From positions 248,001 to 312,000 of the forward strand of contig NZ_JABEYA020000002.1 in assembly GCF_013074385.2 (NCBI RefSeq): a stretch of 64,000 bases of DNA, in the 5' to 3' direction. The translations under genes were made by a program, and so were the position numbers. Source of the DNA: Vibrio ostreicida. GTDB taxonomy: Bacteria; Pseudomonadota; Gammaproteobacteria; Enterobacterales; Vibrionaceae. Positions 35,946-45,327 of the stretch are shown here, piece after piece (position 1 is the stretch's first letter; each line of letters starts with the position of its first letter). A model generated the notes under the pieces. It did no database searches. It was not told where the DNA came from and saw nothing but the letters and a program-made list of their open reading frames with translations.

Positions 35946-36395
35946 ATGCATTGTCCTTTTTGCTCTGAAAATGATACGAAGGTGATCGATTCTCGTTTGG
36001 TGGCTGATGGCCATCAGGTACGCCGTCGCAGGCAATGTCTCGCTTGCAATGAGCGCTTTACTACATTTGAGACGGCAGAGCTGGTCATGCCGCGTGTGAT
36101 TAAATCGAATGGCAATCGTGAGCCATTTGATGAAGATAAAATGGTTGGTGGGTTGCAGCGAGCGCTTGAAAAACGTCCGGTGAGCGCCGATGCTGTTGAG
36201 TTATCTATTAGCATGATTAAATCACAACTACGTGCGACTGGAGAACGAGAAATTCCAAGTGAGATGATTGGTAATTTAGTGATGGGTCAGCTTAAAGATC
36301 TGGATAAGGTCGCCTACATTCGATTTGCCTCTGTTTATCGCAGTTTCGAAGACATCCGAGAATTTGGCGAAGAAATTGCAAAGTTAGAAGACTAA
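35946..36395 (+). CDS. nrdR: Transcriptional repressor NrdR
   Basis: NrdR represses ribonucleotide reductase genes by sensing ATP and dATP. The 149-residue product has a zinc ribbon ([10 protein letters not shown] with Cys3 and Cys6, then [11 protein letters not shown] with Cys31 and Cys34) and an ATP-cone (about 48-138). The following ribD starts 12 bp later, the standard nrdR-rib arrangement of gammaproteobacteria. Confidence 0.97.
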   Translation: MHCPFCSENDTKVIDSRLVADGHQVRRRRQCLACNERFTTFETAELVMPRVIKSNGNREPFDEDKMVGGLQRALEKRPVSADAVELSISMIKSQLRATGEREIPSEMIGNLVMGQLKDLDKVAYIRFASVYRSFEDIREFGEEIAKLED

Positions 36396-36407
36396 TGGTG
36401 GCATTGG

Positions 36408-37514
36408 ATGGCTGATTTTACTCCGATAGATTACAAAATGATGTCACGGGCGATTCAACTGGCGAAAAAAGGCACTTATACCACTTGTCCGAATCCCAAT
36501 GTTGGATGTGTTATTACAGTTGGCGATCAGATCGTTGGCGAAGGGTTTCACGCTCGTACTGGGCAGCCTCATGCTGAAGTGCATGCCTTAACTATGGCGG
36601 GAGCCAAAGCACGGGGAGCAACCGCTTATGTGACGCTTGAACCTTGTTCCCATTATGGCCGGACACCACCCTGTGTTGAAGGTCTTATGAAAGCAGGAGT
36701 GGCGAATGTTATCTGTGCCATGGAAGATCCTAACCCTAAGGTCGCTGGACGTGGAATTCAGATGCTGCGTGGGTCGGGTATTAATGTAAAAGTTGGCCTG
36801 ATGGAAGCGGAAGCTCAGGCAATCAATCCGGGGTTTATCAAACGGATGAACACCAACATGCCGTTCGTTCAGCTTAAAATGGCCGCAAGTTTGGATGGCC
36901 AAACGGCATTGGGGAATGGGCAGAGTCAATGGATCACCTCCCGTGAAGCTCGTCAAGATGTACAAAAATTTCGGGCTCAAAGTGGGGCTATCCTGACGAC
37001 CAGCAAAACGGTCATTGATGATAACGCGTCTCTGAATGTTCGCTGGGACGATCTTCCGTTGTCTGTTCAACAACATTATGCAGAATCACAACTTCGACAG
37101 CCCGTGCGAGTCGTTCTAGATAGACAAAATCAACTTTCTTCTGAGCTGAACCTTTTTCAAACTCAGGGGCCGCTCTTGGTGGTTTCAGAACATGGTGATG
37201 TGCCGCTATACCTCAATGAAAGACAGCAAATTGATCTCAGGTCGACGTTGTCAGAACTCGCCACCAAGCACAATATCCAACATGTTTGGGTTGAATCGGG
37301 TGCGACATTGGCGAGCAGCCTAATTCGCGAGAATCTTGTTGATGAACTCATCATCTATTTGGCACCGAAAATTATGGGTAGTGATGGCCGAGGGTTACTC
37401 GGAGCCCTTAACCTAGATTCAATGTCTGATGTGATTCAACTCGATCTAAAAGACGTACGGAAAGTTGGCGGCGATCTTAGAATCAGAGCCTCAATACTAA
37501 ATAAAGAATTGTAA
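36408..37514 (+). CDS. ribD: Bifunctional riboflavin deaminase/reductase RibD
   Basis: Carries out the deamination and reduction steps of riboflavin synthesis. The 368-residue product has an N-terminal zinc deaminase domain with HAEVHAL and PCSHYGRTPPC, and a C-terminal reductase domain with QLKMAASLDGQTALGNGQSQWITS and the LIRENLVDELIIYLAPKIMG end region. It lies between nrdR and ribE, 2 bp before the latter. No FMN riboswitch was found upstream. Confidence 0.96.
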   Translation: MADFTPIDYKMMSRAIQLAKKGTYTTCPNPNVGCVITVGDQIVGEGFHARTGQPHAEVHALTMAGAKARGATAYVTLEPCSHYGRTPPCVEGLMKAGVANVICAMEDPNPKVAGRGIQMLRGSGINVKVGLMEAEAQAINPGFIKRMNTNMPFVQLKMAASLDGQTALGNGQSQWITSREARQDVQKFRAQSGAILTTSKTVIDDNASLNVRWDDLPLSVQQHYAESQLRQPVRVVLDRQNQLSSELNLFQTQGPLLVVSEHGDVPLYLNERQQIDLRSTLSELATKHNIQHVWVESGATLASSLIRENLVDELIIYLAPKIMGSDGRGLLGALNLDSMSDVIQLDLKDVRKVGGDLRIRASILNKEL

Positions 37515-37516
37515 TT

Positions 37517-38167
37517 ATGTTCACTGGAATTATAGAAGCGGTCGGCACGCTGGCGGCGGTTACGCCAAAGGGCGAAGATATGAGTGTGACGGTCAATGTG
37601 GGTAAGCTCAACATGGCCGATGTGAAATTAGGCGATAGCATTGCGACTAATGGCGTTTGTTTAACGGTGGTTGATTTTGATTCAAGCAGTTATAGCGCAG
37701 ACCTTTCTCTTGAAACCATGACAAAAACAGGATTCACCCAATATCAGGTCGGAGATCGACTGAATCTAGAGAAAGCAATGTTACCGACAACGCGTTTTGG
37801 TGGCCATATTGTTTCTGGCCATGTCGACGCGGTGGGTGAAGTGCTTGAATGTAATAGCGTTGGGCGTGCGATTGAATTATGGGTCTCGATGCCTGAAGGT
37901 ATTGAGAGATATGTTGTGGCGAAAGGTTCTATCACGGTCGATGGGATTAGTCTAACCGTCAATGATATACGTAAGAATGCGTTTAAATTAACAATTGTCC
38001 CTCATACGGGGGAAGAAACAACAGTGGCTGACTTTGAAGTTGGATGCAAGGTGAATCTGGAAGTGGATATTTTGGCTCGTTATATGGAACGCTTGCTCAG
38101 TACTCAGCAGGTGTCGTCCGAGTCTCGTGTCACGATGGAATTTCTCCAGAAAAATGGTTTTGCATAA
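37517..38167 (+). CDS. ribE: Riboflavin synthase alpha chain
   Basis: Forms riboflavin from two lumazine molecules. The 216-residue product is two tandem lumazine-binding repeats: MFTGIIEAVGTL...SIATNGVCLTVV (about 1-85) and RFGGHIVSGHVDAVGEV...VDGISLTVN (about 95-185). Equivalent to ribC in E. coli naming. Directly follows ribD. Confidence 0.96.
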   Translation: MFTGIIEAVGTLAAVTPKGEDMSVTVNVGKLNMADVKLGDSIATNGVCLTVVDFDSSSYSADLSLETMTKTGFTQYQVGDRLNLEKAMLPTTRFGGHIVSGHVDAVGEVLECNSVGRAIELWVSMPEGIERYVVAKGSITVDGISLTVNDIRKNAFKLTIVPHTGEETTVADFEVGCKVNLEVDILARYMERLLSTQQVSSESRVTMEFLQKNGFA

Positions 38168-38232
38168 CTGCAGTGATGACCACTTTATCATCCAAAAACC
38201 ATCGTCAAATATGATATAACAGGAAAATAAAA

Positions 38233-39342
38233 ATGCCAATTAGTATGCCCCAAGACATTATCGAAGACATCCGGTTAGGTAAAATGGTTATCCTGATGGA
38301 TGATGAAGACAGGGAGAATGAAGGTGACCTCATCATGGCGGCTGAACATGTGACGCCCGAAGCGATCAACTTTATGGCAACCCATGGTCGTGGTCTTATT
38401 TGCTTGACGATGACAAAAGAACGTTGTGAGCGCCTTGGTCTGCCGCCTATGGTTCAGGACAATAACGCACAGTACACGACAAATTTCACGGTATCGATTG
38501 AAGCCGCGCAAGGGGTCACAACGGGCATTTCTGCTGCAGATCGAGCGAGAACGGTACAGGCTGCGGTGGCTCAAGATGCAAAAGCGGCTGACCTTGTGCA
38601 ACCCGGCCATATTTTCCCTTTAGCGGCGCAAGATGGCGGAGTACTCACACGGGCGGGTCACACGGAAGCTGGGTGTGATTTAGCGCGTTTAGCGGGTTTG
38701 GAAGCCGCGGGTGTGATTGTGGAAATCCTAAATGAGGATGGCACGATGGCTCGTCGCCCAGATTTAGAACTCTTTGCCGAAAAGCACGACATTAAACTGG
38801 GCACTATTGCTGATCTGATTGAATACCGCAACAATACAGAAACCACCATTGAGCGTGTCGCTGAGTGCCGACTTCCAACAGAATTTGGTGAGTTTAATCT
38901 GGTCACCTATCGCGATACGATTGATAATCAGGTTCATTATGCATTGTGTAAAGGTAACCTAGAGGACGATGCGCCGTTCGTTCGTGTTCATTTGCAGGAT
39001 ACGTTTACGGATTTGTTGCGAAGCGATCGCAATGCAGAAAGAAGCTGGACTCTCGATAAAGCGATGAAACGCATCGGTGAACAAGGTGGCGTACTCGTGA
39101 TTTTGGGGAATGAAGAGTCGACGGACTTGCTGATTCATCGTGTCAAAGTGTTTGAAGCACAAGATAAAGATCAAGCCCCAACGCTTGCCAAGAAACAAGG
39201 GACGTCTCGCCGTGTTGGTGTTGGCTCGCAAATTCTTGCGGATCTTGGTGTGCATGATATGCGTCTTCTGTCGTCAAGCAACAAGAAATATCATGCACTA
39301 GGGGGATTTGGTCTCAATGTGGTTGAATATGTTTGTGAATAA
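38233..39342 (+). CDS. ribBX: DHBP synthase with a degenerate GTP cyclohydrolase II-like domain (RibBX)
   Basis: The N-terminal half (about 1-200) is a complete 3,4-dihydroxy-2-butanone 4-phosphate synthase with [17 protein letters not shown] and [17 protein letters not shown]. The C-terminal half (about 205-369) is shaped like GTP cyclohydrolase II, but the zinc-binding motif with its three cysteines (S-x-C-x-T-G-D ... R-C-D-C) is replaced by [19 protein letters not shown], so cyclohydrolase activity is very unlikely. This is the known proteobacterial RibBX variant. A separate RibA elsewhere in the genome would be expected. It is in the rib cluster between ribE and ribH. Databases often mislabel it ribBA. 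Confidence 0.9.
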   Translation: MPISMPQDIIEDIRLGKMVILMDDEDRENEGDLIMAAEHVTPEAINFMATHGRGLICLTMTKERCERLGLPPMVQDNNAQYTTNFTVSIEAAQGVTTGISAADRARTVQAAVAQDAKAADLVQPGHIFPLAAQDGGVLTRAGHTEAGCDLARLAGLEAAGVIVEILNEDGTMARRPDLELFAEKHDIKLGTIADLIEYRNNTETTIERVAECRLPTEFGEFNLVTYRDTIDNQVHYALCKGNLEDDAPFVRVHLQDTFTDLLRSDRNAERSWTLDKAMKRIGEQGGVLVILGNEESTDLLIHRVKVFEAQDKDQAPTLAKKQGTSRRVGVGSQILADLGVHDMRLLSSSNKKYHALGGFGLNVVEYVCE

Positions 39343-39466
39343 GCGACAGTAACCAGCATTGATAATCTGAGTTCTTCAAGCAAAAACGCGTGACAGCTTT
39401 GAGCATTTCGCCGTACAGTGACAAATGACTGAGGCTAAATTTCCATTAGATATTGGTCACATATTT

Positions 39467-39476
39467 GTGCTAGAAT
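39467..39476 (+). promoter_or_regulatory. Possible internal promoter before ribH
   Basis: An extended -10 element (TGC-TAGAAT) about 40 bp before the ribH start, in a 175-bp gap after ribBX. No good -35 is present. It could give separate expression of ribH, nusB and later genes. Confidence 0.4.
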
Positions 39477-39517
39477 CCGGCGATTCTCACTTGATGAATA
39501 TAGTTAAAGGAAAGCTT

Positions 39518-39988
39518 ATGAAAGTGGTCGAGGGTGGTTTCCCAGCACCGAATGCAAAAATTGCTATCGTTATTTCTCGTTTTAATAGTTTTATTAACGA
39601 AAGCCTATTGTCTGGTGCAATCGATACTTTAAAGCGTCATGGGCAAGTTAGCGACGACAACATTACCGTTGTTCGCTGTCCGGGTGCCGTTGAACTGCCA
39701 TTGGTGGCTCAGCGCGTGGCGAAAACAGGTAAGTACGACGCAATCGTCTCTCTTGGGAGTGTGATTCGTGGTGGTACACCACACTTTGACTATGTTTGTA
39801 GTGAATGTAACAAGGGTCTAGCTCAAGTGTCTCTGGAATACAGCCTTCCAGTCGCTTTTGGTGTGCTTACCGTTGATACGATTGACCAAGCGATTGAGCG
39901 CGCAGGAACCAAGGCTGGTAATAAAGGTGCAGAGGCTGCACTAAGCGCACTTGAAATGATTAATGTTCTATCTGAAATCGATTCCTAA
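39518..39988 (+). CDS. ribH: 6,7-dimethyl-8-ribityllumazine synthase
   Basis: The penultimate riboflavin enzyme. The 156-residue product begins [20 protein letters not shown] at the ATG at 39518 with AAAGGA upstream; an upstream in-frame start at 39425 is discarded as a non-family extension. Core segments are [45 protein letters not shown] and [20 protein letters not shown]. The stop overlaps the nusB start (TAATG). Confidence 0.96.
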   Translation: MKVVEGGFPAPNAKIAIVISRFNSFINESLLSGAIDTLKRHGQVSDDNITVVRCPGAVELPLVAQRVAKTGKYDAIVSLGSVIRGGTPHFDYVCSECNKGLAQVSLEYSLPVAFGVLTVDTIDQAIERAGTKAGNKGAEAALSALEMINVLSEIDS

Positions 39989-40455
39989 TGGGGGCCAGTG
40001 TGAAACCAGCCGCACGTCGTAACGCACGTCGATTCGCTCTACAAGCGATCTATTCATGGCAAATTACTAAAGAAAATGTTGCCACTATTGAAGAGCAGTT
40101 CTTATCTGGTGGTAAGTATGATGAAGAAGAACATCATGCCGCGGAACCCGCGCTTGCTAAACCAGATACAGACGTTGCGTACTTCCGTGACCTTTTGACC
40201 GGTGTCGTACTTAGTCACATCGAATTGGACAGCAAAATCCGCCCTTATACTGCACGCCCAATGCAAGATTTGGATATGATGGAGTTAGCGTTGCTTCGTC
40301 TTGCGATGTATGAGATGACACGTCGAGAAGATGTGCCTTTTAAAGTTGTGATTAATGAAGCGATCGAGCTTGCAAAAGTCTTCGCTGCAGAAGAAAGTCA
40401 CAAGTTCGTCAATGGTGTTCTGGACAAAGCAGCACCGCACGTACGTAAAAAGTAA
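39988..40455 (+). CDS. nusB: Transcription antitermination factor NusB
   Basis: NusB with NusE binds boxA in rRNA transcripts and supports antitermination. The all-helical 155-residue product has [17 protein letters not shown], the DLLTGV motif, [13 protein letters not shown] and the C-terminal [11 protein letters not shown]. Translation is coupled to ribH. A strong terminator follows, so thiL-pgpA depend on read-through or their own promoter. Confidence 0.97.
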   Translation: MGASVKPAARRNARRFALQAIYSWQITKENVATIEEQFLSGGKYDEEEHHAAEPALAKPDTDVAYFRDLLTGVVLSHIELDSKIRPYTARPMQDLDMMELALLRLAMYEMTRREDVPFKVVINEAIELAKVFAAEESHKFVNGVLDKAAPHVRKK

Positions 40456-40471
40456 TTCGTTTCGAATCGAA

Positions 40472-40497
40472 AAGGTCAGCAAGCGCTGGCCTTTTTT
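40472..40497 (+). terminator. Terminator after nusB
   Basis: Arms AAGGTCAGC and GCTGGCCTT (one G-T pair) with a short AAG loop, followed by a T6 run. An intrinsic terminator within the cluster, before thiL. Confidence 0.88.
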
Positions 40498-40521
40498 ATA
40501 TCCGAGAGTACATTGAATACT

Positions 40522-41493
40522 ATGACTGGTGAATTTAATCTTATTGAACAATTTTTTATTGGACGTCAATCTTTGCGAAAGGATGTACTGTTGGCGGCTG
40601 GTGATGATTGTGCGTTAGTGAATGTGCCCGAAAACCAAAGCCTTGCGGTCAGTACAGATACCTTGGTGGCAGGCACCCATTTTTTGAACAGTGCGGACCC
40701 TGCTTTGGTCGCTCATAAGGCATTGGTGTCTAACTTGAGTGATTTAGCGGCGATGGGGGCGACCCCTGCTTGGGTTTCCTTGGCAATCACCATGCCCGAA
40801 CCCGATCAAGATTGGTTATCTTTTTTCTGTGATGCCTTTTTTGAGCTTGCGGACGCTTACAACATCCAACTGATAGGTGGGGACACGACGAAAGGGCCCT
40901 TGAGCTTAACATTGACCGTTCATGGATGGGTTGATCCCAGTAAGGCTTTGAGACGTGATGGTGCTCAAATTGGAGATGGGGTTTACGTCACTGGTGATCT
41001 GGGTGACAGTCAAGCGGGTCTTGATGTCATCCTTAATACTGAGCTCAAAAGCCAGCCTTATGCTGATTTACTCGAACAGCGTCATTACTTGTCAACGCCT
41101 CAGGTACTTATCGGCCAGGCTCTACTGGGATTGGCGAATGCTGCCATTGATATTTCCGATGGTTTAATCTCGGATTTAACGCATATTTTACAGCGCTCCA
41201 AAGTTGGCGCAAGTATCGATGTCTCTCAACTGCCTATCTCCAATGAACTTGTCAAATATTGCGGTAGTCGAGCCAAAGCACAGCGATATGCCTTGTCCAG
41301 CGGAGAAGAATATCAGTTATGCTTTACGGTGCCAGAGCAACATAAACAGGCTTTGGAAGCCGCTTTGGCGCACTTTGACAGCAAAATTACCTGTATTGGG
41401 CAGATTGTATCTCAAAACGAGATTAAGCTTCATCATCAGGGCCGAGCTGTAGACTGGCGTCTACAAGGCTATGATCACTTTGAAAACAAGTAA
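40522..41493 (+). CDS. thiL: Thiamine-monophosphate kinase
   Basis: Makes thiamine diphosphate from thiamine monophosphate with ATP. The 323-residue product has GDDCALVN, the TDTLVAGTHF segment, SDLAAMGATPAWVSLAIT and the ligand-binding loops QLIGGDTTKGPLS and GDLGDSQAGLD. The ATG at 40522 (MTGEF) fits the family; a TTG three codons upstream has a ribosome site GAGAG at better spacing, so the start is not settled. It lies between nusB and pgpA. Confidence 0.95.
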   Translation: MTGEFNLIEQFFIGRQSLRKDVLLAAGDDCALVNVPENQSLAVSTDTLVAGTHFLNSADPALVAHKALVSNLSDLAAMGATPAWVSLAITMPEPDQDWLSFFCDAFFELADAYNIQLIGGDTTKGPLSLTLTVHGWVDPSKALRRDGAQIGDGVYVTGDLGDSQAGLDVILNTELKSQPYADLLEQRHYLSTPQVLIGQALLGLANAAIDISDGLISDLTHILQRSKVGASIDVSQLPISNELVKYCGSRAKAQRYALSSGEEYQLCFTVPEQHKQALEAALAHFDSKITCIGQIVSQNEIKLHHQGRAVDWRLQGYDHFENK

Positions 41494-41497
41494 TAAA

Positions 41498-42004
41498 ATG
41501 ACAAATCCACTTTCTCTCATTTCGTTAAAAAACCCTTGGCACCTGCTCGCGACGGGCTTTGGTAGCGGCCTTTCCCCAATTATTCCAGGGACGATGGGAA
41601 CACTCGCGTCCATTCCGTTTTATCTGTTATTGGTGCAACTGCCTTTGCCTGCCTACCTTGTGCTGGTGATTGTATCTTGCCTGATCGGTATCAAAATATG
41701 TCAGATCACATCCGATGATATGGGAGTGCATGATCATGGCTCAATCGTATGGGATGAATTTTCCGGTTTTTGGATCACTATGCTAGTGGTTCCTATATTT
41801 CATCTCCCAACGACAGATTGGAAATGGCTTTTGAGCGGATTTGTGTTATTTCGGTTCTTCGATATGGTCAAGCCTTGGCCCATAGGCTGGTTAGATAAGC
41901 GAGTTCATGGTGGTATTGGGATAATGCTAGATGATATTGTTGCTGGAGTTATGGCGGGTGTTGCGCTTTACCTTGTTGGGTTGTACGCGGGTTGGCTCCA
42001 TTAG
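41498..42004 (+). CDS. pgpA: Phosphatidylglycerophosphatase A
   Basis: An inner-membrane lipid phosphatase giving phosphatidylglycerol. The 168-residue product has several hydrophobic helices and the family segments NPWHLLATGFGSGLSPIIPGTMGTLASIPF, DDMGVHDHGSIVWDEFSGFWIT and GIGIMLDDIVAGVMAGV. The ATG at 41498 is just after the thiL stop; an upstream frame start at 41471 overlaps thiL and is less likely. Confidence 0.96.
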   Translation: MTNPLSLISLKNPWHLLATGFGSGLSPIIPGTMGTLASIPFYLLLVQLPLPAYLVLVIVSCLIGIKICQITSDDMGVHDHGSIVWDEFSGFWITMLVVPIFHLPTTDWKWLLSGFVLFRFFDMVKPWPIGWLDKRVHGGIGIMLDDIVAGVMAGVALYLVGLYAGWLH

Positions 42005-42071
42005 TCATTAAGAGTTGTGAGAACAAAACTTTATACGATTAACGTTGCCAACGCCATTGATACTCTTGTTG

Positions 42072-42455
42072 CTATTTTAATTTGTCTAAATCGGCCTCAA
42101 TTTCTGCAATTTTGCTAGAAACGACTTTTTCCAGATGATGCAGATCAGACAAAATTTTCTTTTTCACATCGAATTCTTCTAACTGAGCGGGCTTGGTGAT
42201 TTTATTGAGCTCGTCAATGACCAACGTTAGGTTACGGTTGATCTCTGTAACTTCTTTGTATTGGTGACTGCCGCTATCCACGAGAACATTTTTTACCTGA
42301 CGCGGGTATTTAAATTTAACGCTTTTGGCAAACAATTCGCCTTTCTGCTTGCGGAAATAGATTTTTAACACATCTTTGTGGGCTTCTTGGCGAAGTGAAT
42401 AGCGCTCAATCTGTTTGGGATCTTGAATGCCTAAACCAGTGAGGTGTGGGAACAT
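42072..42455 (-). CDS. DUF3461 family protein
   Basis: A 127-residue protein of unknown function that starts [20 protein letters not shown] and has a basic, helix-forming body ([31 protein letters not shown]) and a C-terminal coiled coil. It fits the DUF3461 family seen in many marine gammaproteobacteria. It stands alone, convergent with pgpA. Confidence 0.85.
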   Translation of the reverse strand: MFPHLTGLGIQDPKQIERYSLRQEAHKDVLKIYFRKQKGELFAKSVKFKYPRQVKNVLVDSGSHQYKEVTEINRNLTLVIDELNKITKPAQLEEFDVKKKILSDLHHLEKVVSSKIAEIEADLDKLK

Positions 42456-42602
42456 AGGCTACCTCTAAGTGTTGATAAAACGTCACATTCAGCCTGTTTG
42501 CTGAACAGAAGTATAACGTTAACGTGACTATAATTTAGCAGCCCATAAGCATTGTAGATAGTCGATTTTCGGGCCACCTTAGTAACTTGTGGGCTAGATC
42601 GC

Positions 42603-45224
42603 TTACGGCGCTAATTTAGCGACATTGGCTATCAAACGTTCGCTTAAACCGCTTTCTTGCTCTGGAGTTAGCTTGCCGCCGTGAACACCTGTAATGATAA
42701 ATAAATCTTCAGCACGTTCCCCTATTGTGGTGATTTTTGCCCCATGAAGATGCAAGCCCATGTCAGAAAAAGTGGCGCCAACGATAGCAAGTAAGCCGGG
42801 GGTATCAAGCGCGACCAGCTCTAATAAGGTACGCTTTTTACCTTTAGTTGGTAAGAAATCTACGCGTGTTTTTACTTTGAAATGTTTTAAGTTCGTAGGG
42901 ATTCGTCGTGTCTTTATTTTGGTTGGGCGGCCATCTTGCAGTACATGGATAAGGTGCTTTATTACGGCTTTATGGCGCCCTTGATCAATGACGTCCCCAT
43001 GTTGGTCTAAGACAATAAAGGTATCAAGTACAAAGCCATCTTTGCTGATCATGACTTGAGCGTCATGAACGTTGAGATTGCGTCTGTCTAGCTCTGCGAC
43101 GACAGTAGCAAACAAAGCATGTTGATCTCGGCTGTACACGAAAACTTCGGTCCCACCACGGGTGGCATTTTTTGAGATCAGGATAAGTGGCTTAGAGTGG
43201 TCTTGATGACGCAGAAGGTGAGTGCAATGCCAAGCAATCTGTTTGTGTGTGTGGCGCAGAAAATAGTCGGCTTTGAATCTCTGCCAGAGAAGGTGAATTT
43301 GTTGTGTACTAAAGCCTTCTTTACGCAGTAAAGCAGTAGCCAGTTGTTGGTTGTGCCGTATACGATCTCGGACATCGACAGGATTTTCAAGTCCGCGTCG
43401 CAGTGCTCTTTGTGTCGAATAAAACAGTTCTGCCAATAGCGTTCGTTTCCAACTATTCCAAAGCTCTGGGTTAGTGGCGCAAATATCGGCGACCGTCAGA
43501 CACACTAAATATTCGAGGTACTCTTCATCACGTACCTTCTTGGCGAACTCTGTGATCACCTCAGGATCATAGATATCACGCCGTTGAGCGGTTATAGACA
43601 TGAGAAGATGGTGTCTGACCAGCCAAGCGACCAGTTTTGCCTCGGGTTTGGATAAGCCATGCTCCATGCAGAACTGGTACGCTTCAACTTCGCCAATCAT
43701 CGAGTGATCACCACCGCGGCCTTTGCCGATATCGTGAAAAATAGCAGCAAGTATCAGCAGTTCCTTTTTCTGAATCCTAGGATAGACTTCACAACATATC
43801 GGATGCTTTTCGTGATTTTTGGGATTGCTAAAGGTATGTATGTGATTTAATAAACGAACGCTGTGTTCATCGACCGTGTAGACATGGAACAAATCGAACT
43901 GCATCTGACCCACGATTTGGCTCCACTGTGGTAAGTAGGCCGCCAGAACACCAAGCCGATGCATTAAACGAAACGCCTTGTGCAAAGCATTAGGGTGGCG
44001 GCAAAGTTTAATAAATGTTTCTCGTGCTTTGGGAATAGTATGAAGAAACTTGTTGAGGCGCCGACGTGCACTGCGCAATTGCCTCAAGGTGGGTGGAGCG
44101 ACGCCTTCGATACTAGAATCATTCGCTATATGGATGAACATGTCGAGGATCGTTTCCGGTCTGGACTGGAATAAGGCCGGTTTGCGTGCTTCTATCAGAT
44201 GGCCTCTGCGCTGAAAGTCGTCGCTCAGCGGCAGTGGCTCACACTCCAACCCATTATTTAAAATTGCCTGATCGAAGAGCTTTAGTAGCATTTTATTGAG
44301 CTCCGCAACTCGCCGTAGCGTCCGATAAAATTCCTTCATCATCATTTCTACACCACGGTTACCTTCTCCCTCAAAACCGAGGCATTGAGCAACTTGAGCT
44401 TGGTGGGCAAACGTCAGGCGGTTGTCGTATCTTTTCAGTTGGAGGTGCAGGGCAAAGCGGACACGCCAAAGGTAGTCCTGACATTCGACCAATTCTCGGT
44501 ATTCTGCATCGGTCAGGAAACCATATTTACTCATTTCAAGTAACGAGGTTGCGCCGAAATGACGACGTGCTACCCAGCTTAACGTATGAATATCGCGCAA
44601 ACCACCGGGTGTGGATTTGATATCAGGTTCGAGATTATAGGTAGTATCATGGTATCTTGCGTGGCGTTCACGTTGCTCACGGACTTTCGCTGGATAGAAG
44701 GTATTGCTAGGCCAGAATTCGGGAGAATCAATTTCTTGTCGCAGTTTTTGGAATGTCGCTTCACAGCCGCAAAGTAAGCGTGCTTCTTGGAGATTAGTGG
44801 CAACGGAGAGATCTTCGCGGCCCAGTGCAGTGCACTCTTCAACGGTACGAACGGCATGGCCAATTTCGAGTTTCAAATCCCACAAAAGGGTGATGAAATT
44901 ACTGACTTTACCCGCGAGTGTCGTCGATAGAGAATGCCGAGAAACCACCAAAATATCGATGTCCGATAGGGGGTGTAGTTCGCCACGTCCGTAGCCACCA
45001 ACGGCAACCAAACTGATGTTAGGTAAGTGTGAAAATTCAAAATGTTGCCACAAACGATTGAGCAATAGATCGACATAATCTGAACGGCCAAGGACCAATT
45101 CAGTCACCGGTTGTTGTTTGAGAAAGGCTTCCTTCTGATAACGAGCGAAATCCTCGAGCTGGGACTTGAGTTCATTGATTGAAATTTGCTCGTCAGCAAA
45201 GGTTAAAGGAGACTGAAAGAGCAT
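42603..45224 (-). CDS. glnD: Bifunctional uridylyltransferase/uridylyl-removing enzyme GlnD
   Basis: GlnD senses glutamine and adds or removes UMP on the PII protein. The 873-residue product has a nucleotidyltransferase domain with VAVGGYGRGELHPLSDIDILV, an HD hydrolase domain with AAIFHDIGKGRGGDHS, and two C-terminal ACT domains. The start at 45224 (MLFQSPLTF) with AAGGA upstream is chosen over one 12 codons earlier. It lies next to map, as usual in this group. Confidence 0.97.
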   Translation of the reverse strand: MLFQSPLTFADEQISINELKSQLEDFARYQKEAFLKQQPVTELVLGRSDYVDLLLNRLWQHFEFSHLPNISLVAVGGYGRGELHPLSDIDILVVSRHSLSTTLAGKVSNFITLLWDLKLEIGHAVRTVEECTALGREDLSVATNLQEARLLCGCEATFQKLRQEIDSPEFWPSNTFYPAKVREQRERHARYHDTTYNLEPDIKSTPGGLRDIHTLSWVARRHFGATSLLEMSKYGFLTDAEYRELVECQDYLWRVRFALHLQLKRYDNRLTFAHQAQVAQCLGFEGEGNRGVEMMMKEFYRTLRRVAELNKMLLKLFDQAILNNGLECEPLPLSDDFQRRGHLIEARKPALFQSRPETILDMFIHIANDSSIEGVAPPTLRQLRSARRRLNKFLHTIPKARETFIKLCRHPNALHKAFRLMHRLGVLAAYLPQWSQIVGQMQFDLFHVYTVDEHSVRLLNHIHTFSNPKNHEKHPICCEVYPRIQKKELLILAAIFHDIGKGRGGDHSMIGEVEAYQFCMEHGLSKPEAKLVAWLVRHHLLMSITAQRRDIYDPEVITEFAKKVRDEEYLEYLVCLTVADICATNPELWNSWKRTLLAELFYSTQRALRRGLENPVDVRDRIRHNQQLATALLRKEGFSTQQIHLLWQRFKADYFLRHTHKQIAWHCTHLLRHQDHSKPLILISKNATRGGTEVFVYSRDQHALFATVVAELDRRNLNVHDAQVMISKDGFVLDTFIVLDQHGDVIDQGRHKAVIKHLIHVLQDGRPTKIKTRRIPTNLKHFKVKTRVDFLPTKGKKRTLLELVALDTPGLLAIVGATFSDMGLHLHGAKITTIGERAEDLFIITGVHGGKLTPEQESGLSERLIANVAKLAP

Positions 45225-45280
45225 ACTGCAATTCCTTGCAAAAAATCCATGTCGTATCAATTTAGCAAAATAATACCGAT

Positions 45281-45310
45281 AAAAAAATATCCCCGCTAAG
45301 CGAGGATATT
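45281..45310 (-). terminator. Terminator downstream of map
   Basis: Arms AATATCC and GGATATT extended by CGC/GCG around TAA; on the minus strand the hairpin is followed by a T7 run. It ends the map transcript before glnD. Confidence 0.9.
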
Positions 45311-45327
45311 CATAAAGTATAGCGTGA

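Noticed and set aside
36396..38232. FMN riboswitch for riboflavin genes
   Set aside because: Gaps before ribD, ribE and ribBX are 12, 2 and 65 bp and contain no RFN element core; a riboswitch may lie at a separate ribB elsewhere.
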